A stretch of DNA of 64,000 nt from assembly GCA_007922195.1 (NCBI GenBank), contig ML681998.1, positions 14,120,921 to 14,184,920 on the forward strand. Direction: 5' to 3'. Below are positions 36,111 to 47,070 of the stretch, piece after piece. A program made the position numbers and the translations under genes. This DNA comes from Podocnemis expansa. Its lineage: Eukaryota; Chordata; Testudines; Podocnemididae. The first letter of the stretch is position 1. The number at the start of each line of letters is the position of its first letter. The notes beneath the pieces were generated by a model. The model saw only the letters and a list, made by a program, of their open reading frames with translations, ran no database searches and had not been told where the DNA came from.

Positions 36111-37356
36111 TCCTGAAACGCTTTGAGTCGAAATAAGTGAGGCAGACAAAGTGAAAGGGATATAACATTTAAAAAGAACAATTGATGCGATGGTGGCAAA
36201 TGCCATTTTAAAGCAATGGGGTTTTGTTTTGTTTTTTGTTTTTTAAATTGTGGAAGGCTTTGATAGGAGGAGATTAGCTACGTAAAAAGATAAGGCAAGG
36301 GAATCACTGAGGTCACTGAAGGGAGAAGAAAGCAAGGGAGAAGAAAAAGAAGAGTGTGACTCTGAAACGAAACAATTGGGTAGGTGGTGATTAAAAGCAA
36401 ATAGCCAACCAGGATGGGGCAGAAACTGTCCAGAGTAAACCCTATAGAAAGCAGTTGAATGACATTATCTGTGTCCCTCCTGCAGTGTCTGGGGATGCTG
36501 CTTCTGTTCTGGCTTTGATGGGTTCAGTTTCTTTGGCCTCTGTGGTATCCTATCCTTGGAATTACTTTAGTCTACAAGCACCCATGGTTTGGGCGAGTGA
36601 GGTGCTGCATGTCCCCAGAGGGGTCCCCCCTTCACAGTTCTGGTCCAGGAGTTCTGGGGCTAAAGGAGATCCTCCTGGCTGGCCCTGCCCTGGACTGTGA
36701 CTGTTCGGAGCCTAGAAGTGCTGGAGTGCAAAGTTTTGGTAATGAAACCCCTGGCTGGGTTGTCTGTGGGGACAGAATGTGGGAACAGCTTAAAAGCATG
36801 AGCACCGAGTTCTTGATGAGCAGGTCTAGCAGTCCAAATATGGAAGCAAACTCATAAAACTTTGTCACTTTGATTGTGTTGCACTATTAATTTACAAGTA
36901 ATAATAAAGAAAAGAGTAACTGGGTACTAATACTTCATCAGTGCAGCCTTAAATACATGAGAGTTAGCATCACAAGAAAAGTAACAATCCATTTCAAATT
37001 CACCAGCATTAAAAATGAAAAAACCCTACACTTGGGATAATTACACAAATTTCCTGAAGTTGGATCCCTGCACTCTGGAGACAGAAATGCACTTATACTA
37101 CTATTGGTGCAAGAATGAGGTTAAGAGAAATATTGGCTTTTTCTTTTATATTCATTTACATGTTTGCTGTCTCGTACTCACACAGCATGCTAACATGATG
37201 TAAAATTTGTTTATACTAAAATGATGAAAAATCCCATATTCTGTGGCTTATCATATGGAAACTTACTCTGTTGTGTATGGGTTTAATGAAGACCAGCACA
37301 GGAATAAATTCATGTTTGTGTTCATCTTAAAAATATATGTATTCATATAATAAAGA

Positions 37357-37377
37357 GTTGCCTATTTTTCTCTGTAG
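37357..37377 (+). promoter_or_regulatory. Splice acceptor of the CPQ terminal exon
   Basis: A pyrimidine-rich run, cctatttttctctgtag, ends in AG immediately before the open frame. A branch-site adenosine cannot be chosen with confidence. Confidence 0.82.
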
Positions 37378-37538
37378 GTGCCAGCTTGCTTGATGACATA
37401 ACTAAATACTTCTGGTTTCATCATTCCCAAGGGGACACAATGACAGTTCAAGATCCAAGCCAGATGAATCTCTGTGCTGCCGTTTGGACTGTCATCTCCT
37501 ATGTAATTGCTGACAAGGAGGAGAGGTTGCCAAGGTAA
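37378..37538 (+). CDS. CPQ: Carboxypeptidase Q, terminal coding exon
   Basis: CPQ (plasma glutamate carboxypeptidase) is a secreted, lysosome/secretory-route M28 metallopeptidase that removes C-terminal residues or cleaves dipeptides using two zinc ions. This exon enters with two bases of a split codon (intron phase 1), then encodes 52 residues starting ASLLDDITKYFWFHH and ending EERLPR with TAA at 37536-37538. The segment FHHSQGDTMTV matches the M28 C-terminal zinc-ligand site; one His here is the last metal ligand of the family, followed by the GDT turn. CAAVWTVISYVIADKEE matches the final helix. No start codon is expected, as this is a 3' exon; earlier exons must lie upstream of this window. 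The frame is open with conserved motifs amid repeat-rich DNA, so it is very probably functional. The C-terminus appears one residue shorter than I recall for mammals (ending PR, not PRS). Codon use and GC content are ordinary. Confidence 0.9.
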
Positions 37539-37870
37539 TAAAAAAGCAAAAAAGAAGACTTACATTCTTCAGTCCACTAATGCATGTGGTTGACAGCTGT
37601 GGGAAATTCCTTTTTCACCCTGAATTTTGCTGATTTTTGTTTCTGTTCTTTGACCTCAAAGCACATTCCTTTTACATGGTTCTGCTTCCATTTGCAGACT
37701 TAATGCCTTCCATTTGTGATTTTTATTTCATGTTTCTTCCATTAAGTATTTTTACCCTCTAATCAATGTCTAAAGTCTGTCTCCTAAATTTTTGGTGGAA
37801 TAGCTGTCTGTAAATAAATAACACTGAATAGCAGGAAAATACACTGAATAAATCTGTTGCATCAGAATAG
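37539..37870 (+). other. CPQ: CPQ 3' UTR (inferred)
   Basis: Follows the stop codon directly. The best polyadenylation signal is AATAAA at 37847-37852, with a GT-rich stretch about 30-55 bp downstream (gtgtttacatgtaatgtgtg). An earlier aaataaataa near 37811 is an alternative. The cleavage site is estimated near 37865-37872. Confidence 0.6.
37847..37852 (+). terminator. CPQ: Candidate polyadenylation signal of CPQ
   Basis: A canonical AATAAA about 309 bp after the stop codon, followed by a GT/T-rich downstream element. Not experimentally placed. Confidence 0.6.
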
Positions 37871-38469
37871 TAATTTTACTGTGTTTACATGTAATGTGTG
37901 AAGGTCTTTTTAGTCCCGGGTGATGCATTATCACTAAAATTGATCACATATATCCATAGCTTTTTAAACTAAAAAATTTCGAACACCATTCAAATCCCAC
38001 TGTTATCCTTATTGAGACTTTGGACACAATGCATAATGAGATCTTAGATGTGATGAGGGATAAGATTGTTCAGTTTACAATTCAGCTGGGAAAAGCCAAG
38101 AATTTTATGATGAAAATGAAACAGAAGAAATAGGAGGAATTCTGTCAATACCCCTATTAGAGAAAGTCTGCTTTCCATTTGGTGTTACCCTTTACAACCT
38201 GTCTCTGAGTGTCTGGGTGACAGGACAGCAGTACCATGAGTGCTTTCAGTCATTTTCTTTTGAAAAGAAGGTTGTGTCCTGTTCTTCCTGATGCAGACTT
38301 GACCATATTTATTTGCGGTGCTTTTTATATGGCTACGCGATTCCACAACACAGTGTTTCTTGCAGGGGGGACAGTACAGCTGTGTTCCATGAGCTTTACT
38401 GCCTGCCAGCTGATACCTCAGGGATATTTAAGGAGTTGATTTTGACTTGTACAGCTCTAAACATTTCTA
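37871..38469. other. Intergenic, no gene recognised
   Basis: No coding signal. Lies just past the proposed CPQ cleavage site. Confidence 0.5.
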
Positions 38470-38477
38470 GTCTTTCG

Positions 38478-39007
38478 CAGGGCCATAACTATGGGGGGGG
38501 GGTTGGTAACTGGGAGGAAGCCCCACACACCAAATTTTAGAGGGCACTACACAGCTGGCAGCCCCAGCCCCTACCTGGCCCCAAAGGCGCATTTCTCCAG
38601 GTGCCAGGCTGGGATTGGGGCTGTGGGAGTTTAAAATCTCCTGCCCTGCCCCAGAGCATGCTCAAAGGGGGGAGAAGCCTGTGGCCAATGGCCACATGGC
38701 CAGTACAGCTCCAGCCTGTGAACCATGCTGCGGCCAGTTAAGGGAGTGGCAGCAAGGAGCTGGATCCATCCCCAGCTGCCATTGGAAGGTGGCGGGGAGC
38801 CCCAGCTGCTGCCAGAAGGCAGCTGGGGATGGATTCAGCTCCATGGTGCCTGCTGGCAGCAGTTGCGAACACCTGGATCTGGCTCCATGCTGCCTGCCAG
38901 TGGGAGCTGGGGATGGATCAGTCCCCAGGCCGGACTGGGGCCAGGTTGGGGGAGAGTGTATTTGGGGTTGCTTGCCCCAGGCACCAAAACTCCTAGTTCT
39001 GGAACTG
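38478..39007. mobile_element. hAT-type non-autonomous element, GC-rich
   Basis: Starts cagggccataactatg and ends ctagttctggaactg, imperfectly inverted. Flanked by gtctttcg (38470-38477) and gtctttgg (39008-39015), 7 of 8 matching. It has internal near-repeats (ggcagctggggatggat-type). The overlapping open frames on both strands are GC artefacts. Confidence 0.8.
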
Positions 39008-39015
39008 GTCTTTGG

Positions 39016-40274
39016 GCTGTCTCTGTTCCCATGCAGTATTGTGCTGGTCAAATTCTAAACAGGAGAGGTCTGGTAGCTGGACATCATCAGTGAAAATGAG
39101 AAGTGAATTTTCAAATTAACTTCCCTTATACAATGTTGGTTTTCTCTTGTTCAGCCTGGGTGGCCTTGCAGTCACTTACTGTTGAGGCCTAGGGTTGTTT
39201 GTTGTTTCTTTTTTTCTTCAAGATGAGGAAACAATAGAATTGGGAAACATTCTAGGACATGTTGTCTTCTCATGTTCTTTTAATATGTTATAATTATTGT
39301 TTAAGCTTTTAATTGTGCAACATGCATATTGAGCCTATTGATATGCACAACTGATAATGTAGCTAAAGAAAACAAAATAAATATCACACCAGGAACTAAA
39401 TGTGCCACTGAATGGCGATCACTCCCAGTTGATATTGGACAGATTTAAACTGCTGAGGTAGTTGTGGAAGATTCTGGTGTCCAAATAATTATCTGATCCA
39501 TCCATTTCCTTCCAGATATTGAGATTTACCATAAAAGAACCCTGATAGTATACCTCTATTGATTTTTAACAAATATACACATTTCACTAATTCTACACTG
39601 ACCCTGTATATAGGCATTCTTTCTTCTTTTTTTAAAGAAACAGTTGAAATAAACACATATTTCTACAGCTTTCAAGAACAATGTGCTATAAAAGTAGCAG
39701 AAATGTTTCTTTCACACATTTGTGGCTGGTGGTCCTCATTACTGGGGGATTTTTGCTGTGCCAAGTCTCTAAATTCAAATCGTCATCCTGTTCTTGTGAC
39801 ATTTCATGAACTTTGACATCACATCTTGGTCTATCATGGACTGTCAAAATAACTTTTTTCCGCAGAGATCCAGAGGTTTCCAGCATGAAGGGTAAGCCTG
39901 GTGTTCCAAACCTTAACGTTGGTCCCTAAGAGCTATTACTAGAGGTATTTTTGTAAATTAATTATGTTTTTTGGCTGCCATTATGTCAAATGATAGAACG
40001 CTCCAAATTTACTTGAACACAACTAAATCAATGAGACAATTCACTAGAGTCTTTGTGAAATAGTATCTAGAATTCAGATAAAGCAAGACTTCTATGTTAA
40101 GGATTGCATGGTAGATCACAGATTGCATAGACGGTTCTGTAAAACTAAGTAATTTATTCTTCTTTAAGATAATATCACCCCTTTGACCAGCCTCATGGGT
40201 TGAGAGGAGTGAATATTCTTCAGAAGAGGTTTGCCAGCCTGCCATTTTGACAAAGGTCCATTTTTTCCAGTAGA
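39016..40274. other. Intergenic, no gene recognised
   Basis: No coding signal or classifiable repeat. Confidence 0.5.
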
Positions 40275-40282
40275 CAATATAA

Positions 40283-40466
40283 CAGGGGTGGCCAAAGTTA
40301 CTGCCCACACTCCATCCCCGCTGGCAGAATCCTCTAGCCCCCCACCATCCTGCGTCATGGCAGATGCTCTAAGCTCCCCACCCATCTGATAGGTGGAGAA
40401 TGTGGGGGAAGACGATTCTGCAAGCCACACTTTAACTTTAAAGGTGCCACAGTTTGGCTGCTCCTG
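40283..40466. mobile_element. hAT-type MITE
   Basis: The ends caggggtggccaaag and tttggctgctcctg are inverted. Flanked by caatataa (40275-40282) and caatatag (40467-40474), 7 of 8 matching. Confidence 0.88.
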
Positions 40467-40474
40467 CAATATAG

Positions 40475-43454
40475 GATTGATAAACTTGCTGTGACCCAAG
40501 ATACAATGGGTAACTTGCACTGAAAACACCATGGTCACTGCAGGCTTCAGAAAGAGGGCAGATTCCCCCTATAGCTTATGGTTAACACTGTAGTTAGATT
40601 CAACAACCAGCCACAAAATATGCTGCTGATCCCCTGGTCCAAACTGGTTATCCAGAAGCTGGAAAAAAAAGAAAGCCACTTTTATTACATTCCACTCTCT
40701 GGCTCCCAGTCACCTAACATGTCCAGGTAAGTGAGAAGTTAATTAAAAGTCAATTTGCTATACAACATGTGCTTCTGATTCCCAGAGGGCCAGCCATATC
40801 ACCAGATCAATGCTAGTTTGGATCTCACCCAGAACACCATGTTGCCAGCCAATCCTTTAGTATCTAAAACCAGAAGATTTATTAGAAAAGAAAAAAAGAT
40901 GTTAAATGGCTAGAACAATCAAAAATCATGTGACTTCATGGTCCATATAGCATATATGAGGTTGTTAGCAGAGCTGGTAAGTTTGCTCACTTGTAAAATC
41001 CCTACAGAGGCTGCTTCGCTCTCATGCCCTGCATTGGGCCTGTGCAGCCCTGGGGTGGCCAGGGGAGAAGCAGTCTGAACGCTTCAGAGTGGGTAGCTCC
41101 AGGGTCGCACCCCTGCAAGCCACAGCTCCACACCAGCCACTCTCCTCCCCCTTGGGAGGCATGGCTAGCTGGTGGTAGGTGAGGAGCGCTGCGAGCTGAA
41201 GCAGAGGGAGGGCAGGCAGCACAGCTGCTGTCGCTGGTGGCTGTGGCCCTGCCCCTGCAAGCGCTAGGCTCCACAGTGTCTCTGCTCAGCTGCCTCATGC
41301 TGACGCGGTGGGAGGGCAGGGGGGAAATTGCTCTTCTCTTTTGGGTTGCCGACCCCAGGTCTAGCCCCTGTCTTCTCTCAATGTGTCCATTGTATAGCTG
41401 ATTGCCCTTGATGGGCCATCACACGGGCTGCTAATGTCAATCTGTGTGGGAGTGTCACCCAAAAAAATAGCACAAAATTGAGATATAAATATACCTCACA
41501 TTTATAAATTATTATACAGAGATTATATACAAATATAAACAAAATCATATTTACTCAATCATAATGCCCACTGATATCTTACATGGCATATCTCATAAGA
41601 TTCACTGCAATTTTGTAAATTGGTATCAATAATATTACAAATGGTCACCCATATTCCATACAGCATCCCACATGCATCTTCAAATACCACTCTTTTGAAG
41701 ATCCTACAGGAAGTCGTAAATAAATAATGAAATTAATTATGTATACGCTTTTCTTTCCATTCCTGTTGGGTCTTCATAGCTGCCCTTCAATATTTTGCCT
41801 TTATCCTTGCTCAGAGTAGGAGTTACATTCTTTATCTGTAAGTGGTGATGGTGTTTTAGTTTTTAGTTATTAAACTTATACATTGGGTTTTTTTTTTTCC
41901 TATTCTCTGTTTGGTAAAATAGCCACAGAAATCAGAGCTATCCTTAATAGGATAGAAGAATCAGCTTTGATTTCAACTTACATATTGCTTCTGATTTCTG
42001 AGTGAGGACTACCTGTCTTTCTTCAAAGATAAGAAATTACCAGATGAAAAACATATTTTTTTTTCCTTTTCATGCACAGGCAACATATAGGAAGTTAAGG
42101 CTTCTTGTAAATATTGTAATGACATGCTAAAATAAATTCACGACATGTAAGTTTCCTTTACGTCAAAAAGAATACCACCAAAATTGCACTGGGGTGCCAT
42201 TTTCTGTGTTTTGAATTCAAGAAGAGAAGGCATTTAAATGTAATAAACAATATATGGAATAGGGTAAAAAATGTGGGGAAAAAAAACATTTTCCTTGTGT
42301 CGGGTAACAAATCCTTCATCAACTAAAAGGAGGGGACAGACATAGGTAGGCTTCCATTCCAGGTCAGAGTCTCCACATTTCTCTGGGATTGGGAGGGGGG
42401 AAGGGTCAAAGCAGATCCATAATTCATTTGGCTGATTAGACTGTAGTGCAAATTGAGATGAATGGATGATGGAAAGAGGATAATTTTTCCAGTTTATCAA
42501 AGGAGGGACTTACAGCATGAGAAATCAAGTTACTGATTTTATTCTTCGTGTATTGATGATGTTTGAAGTTTATGCTGTCTTTGAATGATTTAAGTGTATG
42601 ATCCCCTGGGTTTTCACCTCCCTTACAATAATTAAACATGGATGAGAAGAACAGTAATTTCCTAGTATTAGAGGTGAAGCTGTGATTCTTATGTATTTAT
42701 ACTACAGACATTCCTGGCTGCATATTTACTTAATATGCTTCCCTCATAATGATCTGAGACACTTCCATTTATCTTGAGTAAATATTGAACTGATCTTGAT
42801 ATCTATATCTGTCTCATGAAATATATGTCCCATCTAAATGTGTCCAAATGATTAATTTACTGCTACTTAACGATTGGCATAAATTTCTCATCACTGCACA
42901 AGATAGAAATGTTGCCACTAATTGCTGGTTGAAGTTAACAGTCTTTTCTGTGTAGAAATTAATGATGCATACATATCAACTCTCTCTATTGAGTTGGGAC
43001 AATTCAAGACTTTCCTGAAACTGAATCTGTGTATTCCCCCCCCCCCCCATCTCCAGCTCAAAATGAAAGCATTTCTATTAAAAATGAAGAGATGTCAGAG
43101 CTGATGGTGGGTGGTTGAACTGGAAATAAAGTTATGTGCGCAAAATGAACCAGCCACTTGTGTCTTTAGGCCATTTTTGTGAAATGCTTTTTATCTTGGA
43201 TGTTTTAGAATCCCTTTACTGTAGACAAAAATAAAATACCCAGTCTCCACTGCTAATTTTTCCTAGACATTCAGACTAATTTTAGTTAAATAGCATTTGG
43301 CCAGTACTGGGTCTTAGATTTATTATGTTCATTAATTAACGTTTATCTTATGGTGCCGACTACAGGACTCAGTCAGGTGTATGAAGCACTGCACAAACAG
43401 GTGATAAATCTGTGTACATTGTCTAAAGTTATGTGCACAAAATTAGAGGTAATT
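40475..43454. other. Intergenic, mostly unclassified
   Basis: A GC-rich island at about 41000-41368 ends with gggttgccgacccca, resembling a hAT right end, but I cannot find its partner. AT-rich sequence follows, with short poly-T runs (41886-41899, 42057-42064) and a C13 run near 43037-43049. No coding signal. Confidence 0.45.
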
Positions 43455-43620
43455 TTTGCCTGCTAGGCAGTATGTTGTGTAGTGGGCTAGGTGGAGATAT
43501 GGCTGAGAATCATGGCACTTGGTTTCAAATTCTTGTTCTTATCACTGATTTGCGGTCTGATATTGAGGACATCACTGGATGTGACCCTCAGGTTCTTTTA
43601 CATACTTGCTAAAGTTCAGT
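43455..43620 (+). repeat. Possible MIR SINE
   Basis: The order of tgttgtgtagtgggctagg, atggcacttggtttcaaatt and gatttgcggtctgatattga resembles a diverged MIR. Ends uncertain. Confidence 0.4.
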
Positions 43621-43692
43621 ATAAATTCATAGGAGTATTAAATTCAACTGGTGGCACTAGTGCAAATAGAAGTCAGGACCAGAGTTGTATGA

Positions 43693-43996
43693 GGGCTTGT
43701 CTATACTGAAATCCCTGTGCCAATCTTCACTGATCGAGGCAGCAGGATCAATTGAGCAGCCAGTGAAGACCTGCTCAATCGATCCCAGAAGTGCTCTCCA
43801 TTTGATGCAGTAACTGCAACCCCCTCCCCACCCCAGAAAAGAGTAATGCTGCATTGAATGAAGAGTATTTTGTGTTGGCACAGTGCAGTGAAGACACCAC
43901 AGTAATGGAGGGTAGGAAAGTTGACATGAGAAAGGCATTCTACAGTACATAGATTGCGTATCTCCCATTAACCCAGCGTGGCATTATAGACTAGGC
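43693..43996. mobile_element. MITE with gggcttgtctatact ends
   Basis: Left end gggcttgtctatact and right end attatagactaggcc are inverted. Internal text has paired gatcgaggcagcagg and tcaatcgatcc-like blocks. Related in style to the GGCTATGTCTACAC family, but the target duplication is unclear. Confidence 0.6.
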
Positions 43997-44273
43997 CTGT
44001 ATAATCAACTGGTTTGCTAGCAGCTCTGAAATGGGGAAAAAACATTTTGGGTAAATCCAAAACTTAATTTTTATGAAAATTTCAGTGAGTTGAAACGTTG
44101 AAAAGAAAGTAATGTCAGAGCAAATGAAACTTTTTTGACTCAAAATGAAACAGTTTGTTGGTTTCAAGTACTTGGTAACATTTTTTAATTGGAGGCATTT
44201 TTGAAATAGTCAATTCAAACAATAAATAAATAAAAAATAATGTTTCATTTAAAAAATGTCAAAATAATATGTA

Positions 44274-44462
44274 CAGTTGGTCCTCGATTTTCCAGACCAA
44301 AGGGGGGGAGGAGGCATCCGGATTTCCCGAATGTCCGGGAAATTGAAAGGGACCCCTTCCCTGGCCACCAGAGTGGCGCAGCCAGGGCCCCGGACTTCAG
44401 AAGATTCGTCCAAATCTTCCGAAGTATGGGAAAGTGGGCTCCAGGAAATCGAGGATGGACTG
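44274..44462. mobile_element. Tc1/mariner-type MITE
   Basis: The ends cagttggtcctcgattttcc and gaaatcgaggatggactg are inverted and flanked by TA on both sides (44272-44273 and 44463-44464), the mariner/pogo target. 189 bp, no transposase. Confidence 0.85.
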
Positions 44463-44716
44463 TATTGATATTTTTACAATTTTCTGTGTTTGTTTCAACA
44501 TGACCAATTTAGCAAAACTGAAACAAAGTCTCCAAATCCTTTAGTGGTTCTGTTTGTTTCTACTTTTTTTTTTTTAAATAATTAGGAAAGAGTTTCAGCA
44601 GAAAAATTTTGCCTACCTCTATTCAAAACCATCTGGCTCTCACCATAGCGCTGCAGCATACCAACATCTAGAGATCTGCGGGACACCTAATATGATACCA
44701 TGCATATAGACACAAT

Positions 44717-44986
44717 GGCTATGCCTACACTACAGGGCTCAGATATGTCAACTTACTAAGCTCTACTTAAAGTTGACTTTATTAAGTTGACTTAGAGAGG
44801 GCCCATTTGTTCAAGTTGATTTTATAAAGATCGACTTAAAAAGCTCTACTGCACTAAGTTGACTTTATTAAGTCGACTTAAGCAAGTGCATAAGTTGACT
44901 TACTGGACTCCAAATGTGGCCAGGGAGTTGCTTCAGTTGACTCAAGCCTCCTTAAGTTGACTTAAGCCCCTAATGTAGACATACCC
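44717..44986. mobile_element. Foldback MITE, GGCTATGTCTACACT family (copy B)
   Basis: The ends ggctatgcctacact and atgtagacataccc are flanked by AAT on both sides (44714-44716 and 44987-44989). The interior consists of repeats of taagttgactta / taagtcgacttaa, a palindrome centred on GTCGAC. 270 bp, no ORF. Confidence 0.85.
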
Positions 44987-45107
44987 AATGAGTGCTCAGA
45001 GCACTAAGGCTCTCTAGGCACCAGCTCTCAGTGGGTTTCATAAATGCTCAGTGTGATGATTAACAAAGGAAGCTTCACTGTGACTTCCAGAAATTAATCT
45101 TGCAGTC

Positions 45108-45320
45108 TTTTTCAGAACCACCATTTTCAGTTACAAACCAAAGATGAACTAGCAGCTCCTACCTCAGTCCCTTTGGTCGGCACCAGGATGAGTGTCTGAT
45201 AGATCACCTGCAGCCTAGGTCCAAGGATCCTTTCTGCAAGACACCTTTCTCCTACAGGTAATACAACTCACTGGCCACACAGATCTCCAGCCAGAGTCCA
45301 GTCCTTTATCTACTTCCAAC
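45108..45320. repeat. Direct repeat X, left copy
   Basis: A 213-bp segment repeated at 45575-45787 with an exact offset of 467 bp and roughly a dozen mismatches. It contains accaaagatgaactagcagc and gatccaggtccaaggatcct-like text with no recognisable gene. See the DIRS fragment between the copies. Confidence 0.88.
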
Positions 45321-45574
45321 TTCTCCTTCTCCTTCAAGCGCTGCTCACATCATTCAGTTACAGGTGTCTACTTGCCACTGTGCATGGTAGCTCGGAAAGT
45401 CTTCACCTTAGCCTGTCAGGTCAGGGCATGCGGCCAACACCCCCTCTGCGCCGCAACCGCAGCTATATAGGTAAGCGTGACCCTCACCCTCCCAGTTCCT
45501 TTTTCCACCCTCAGCGACGGTTTTGGATCAGCCAAGAAACTTACGCAAGCAAGTGCCTGTCTTCTACCACAAAA
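45321..45574 (+). mobile_element. Isolated DIRS left terminus (same family as 2692-8378)
   Basis: Matches 2692-2943 of element 1: ctgctcacatcattcagtta, gcatgcggccaacaccccct and gttttggatcagccaag. It stops at the position of the element 1 gag start codon. There is no right terminus. It carries the left inverted repeat and leader only. An open frame at 45380-45619 corresponds to the non-coding terminus and is not a gene. Confidence 0.9.
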
Positions 45575-45787
45575 TTTTTCAGAACCGCCATTTTCAGTTA
45601 CAAACCAAAGATGAACTAGCAGCTCCTACCTCAGTCCCTTAGGACGGCACAAGGATGAGTGTCTGATGGGCCACCTGCAGCCAAGGTCCAAGGATCCTTT
45701 CTGCAAGACACCTTTCTCCCACAGGTAATACAACCCACTGGCCACACAGATCTCCAGCCAGAGTCCAGTTCTTTATCTACTTCCAAC
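45575..45787. repeat. Direct repeat X, right copy
   Basis: Second copy of 45108-45320. Past its end the sequence (agccagcataggatttcc) is not shared with the left copy, where the DIRS fragment begins. Confidence 0.88.
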
Positions 45788-46595
45788 AGCCAGCATAGGA
45801 TTTCCCTAGAGACTGTTTGTACCGAGTTATGGAGTCACAGAGATCCCCTTTGCACTGCTGTTCCCCACATCATCACAGGGATTAAACAGAGGGATGGATG
45901 GGCCTTTCAAGGGCCAGCACACCAGGCTGAATCTCACCCTGCATTTGTACCTTTGTGGCACTGACATTTCTAGCAATCCAGGAAGAGCTCTCTTGATTTG
46001 GTTTTTGTTTAATTGCTTGTTTTTCATTTTATATCACCTGACCATCTGAATTATATTAAAAACTAGCAGAAATACCTGGCGTTGCCCAGGGAAAATATAC
46101 TAAAAGGTGTGTTGAATGAACCACATCAATTACAGTAGCATAGCATATTTTATTGGAAACACTTTTATATATGACTTTAAGAGATGAATCCCAAAATTAT
46201 AAAAAAGTACACGTCTATTCACTTGCACAAACTGAACAGTCCCCTGGATGTTTCACATGGAAAAGGAGCTCCCTATTTAGAAAATTGGGGGTATCAATTT
46301 CACAGTTAGATTCATCCAATTATTACCATTAGAAGAACAGTATTTTCCACAGGAATTATAACATTTGCAGCCTATATTGTTGGCAAGATTTTTGTGTTAT
46401 AGCCTATCATTACCCAACACAATTTTTTGAAATATTGATTACAATACTCATTTTTGTGTGATAAAATAAAAGAAAGAGAGTTGAGAGAAGCCTAGTGGAC
46501 AACAGATGAGCTTCTTAGTTTGTAGCCAAAGGGAAAAGATCTTGTAATTGTAGTTTATGTGACACGCTTAACAGAGGAGTCCAGCAAATGCCCAT
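45788..46595. other. Intergenic, no gene recognised
   Basis: No coding signal or clear repeat. Confidence 0.5.
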
Positions 46596-47070
46596 GGCTA
46601 TGCCTACACTAGCAAATTAGTTCAGACTAAGCAAGCTTAATTCTAACTAATTTGAGCTCTGTCTACACTAGGCTTTGCCTAGTTCAAACTAAAAATTTTT
46701 TTAGTTCAAACTAAGCAAAGCTTAGTTTGATCTAGTTAGTTCAGCTGGTTCATCCAAACTAACTGCTTAGTTCAAACTAATTTGCAGTTTTAGTTCAAAA
46801 TAGCCCAATGGAGACCTGCGAGGTTGAACTAAATAAGTTCAAACTAGTGGTTAGTTCAAACTAAGCACAGTTTTTTAGTTCAAACTAACTTTTAGTTTGT
46901 ACTAGCTGTGCTTTTTAAAAAGTTAGTTCAAACTAAAAAAAGCATGGTTAGTTTGAACTAAAAGTTAGTTCAAGCTAAAAAAAAAAATCATGCTTTGTTC
47001 AAACTAACTTTTGAATTACTTAGTTTGGACTAACCACGTCCGAACTAAGATTTTAGGTGAAGACATAGCC
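46596..47070. mobile_element. Foldback MITE, GGCTATGTCTACACT family (copy C)
   Basis: The ends ggctatgcctacacta and ggtgaagacatagcc are inverted. The flanking trinucleotides are CAT and TAT, 2 of 3 matching. The interior is almost wholly built from TTAGTTCAAACTAA units and their complements, with A/T runs between them. 475 bp, no ORF. Confidence 0.8.

Larger units (their letters stand above)
32526..37377. other. CPQ intron (inferred), no further exon seen
   Basis: Contains a purine-rich tract (about 32540-33180), an ancient interspersed-repeat relic near 33525-33760 (cttctatagcactgtccaca... ctaaccactaggcaac), a short two-copy repeat near 34953-34999 (cactagt-tatcaactca) and an L3-like relic near 36040-36100. 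No upstream CPQ exon was recognised. Confidence 0.5.

Noticed and set aside
1..37377. Upstream CPQ exons
   Set aside because: I looked for a splice-flanked segment preceding ASLLDD in the M28 fold and saw none. It probably lies outside this window or was missed by eye.
38615..39093. Overlapping open frames of 120-147 codons
   Set aside because: Inside the hAT element at 38478-39007 and contradictory on the two strands.
43037..43049. Poly-C run as a regulatory element
   Set aside because: A simple homopolymer with no supporting context; possible sequencing or assembly length error.
45380..45619. Open frame resembling the N-terminus of 2279-2881
   Set aside because: It is the non-coding DIRS terminal repeat read through.
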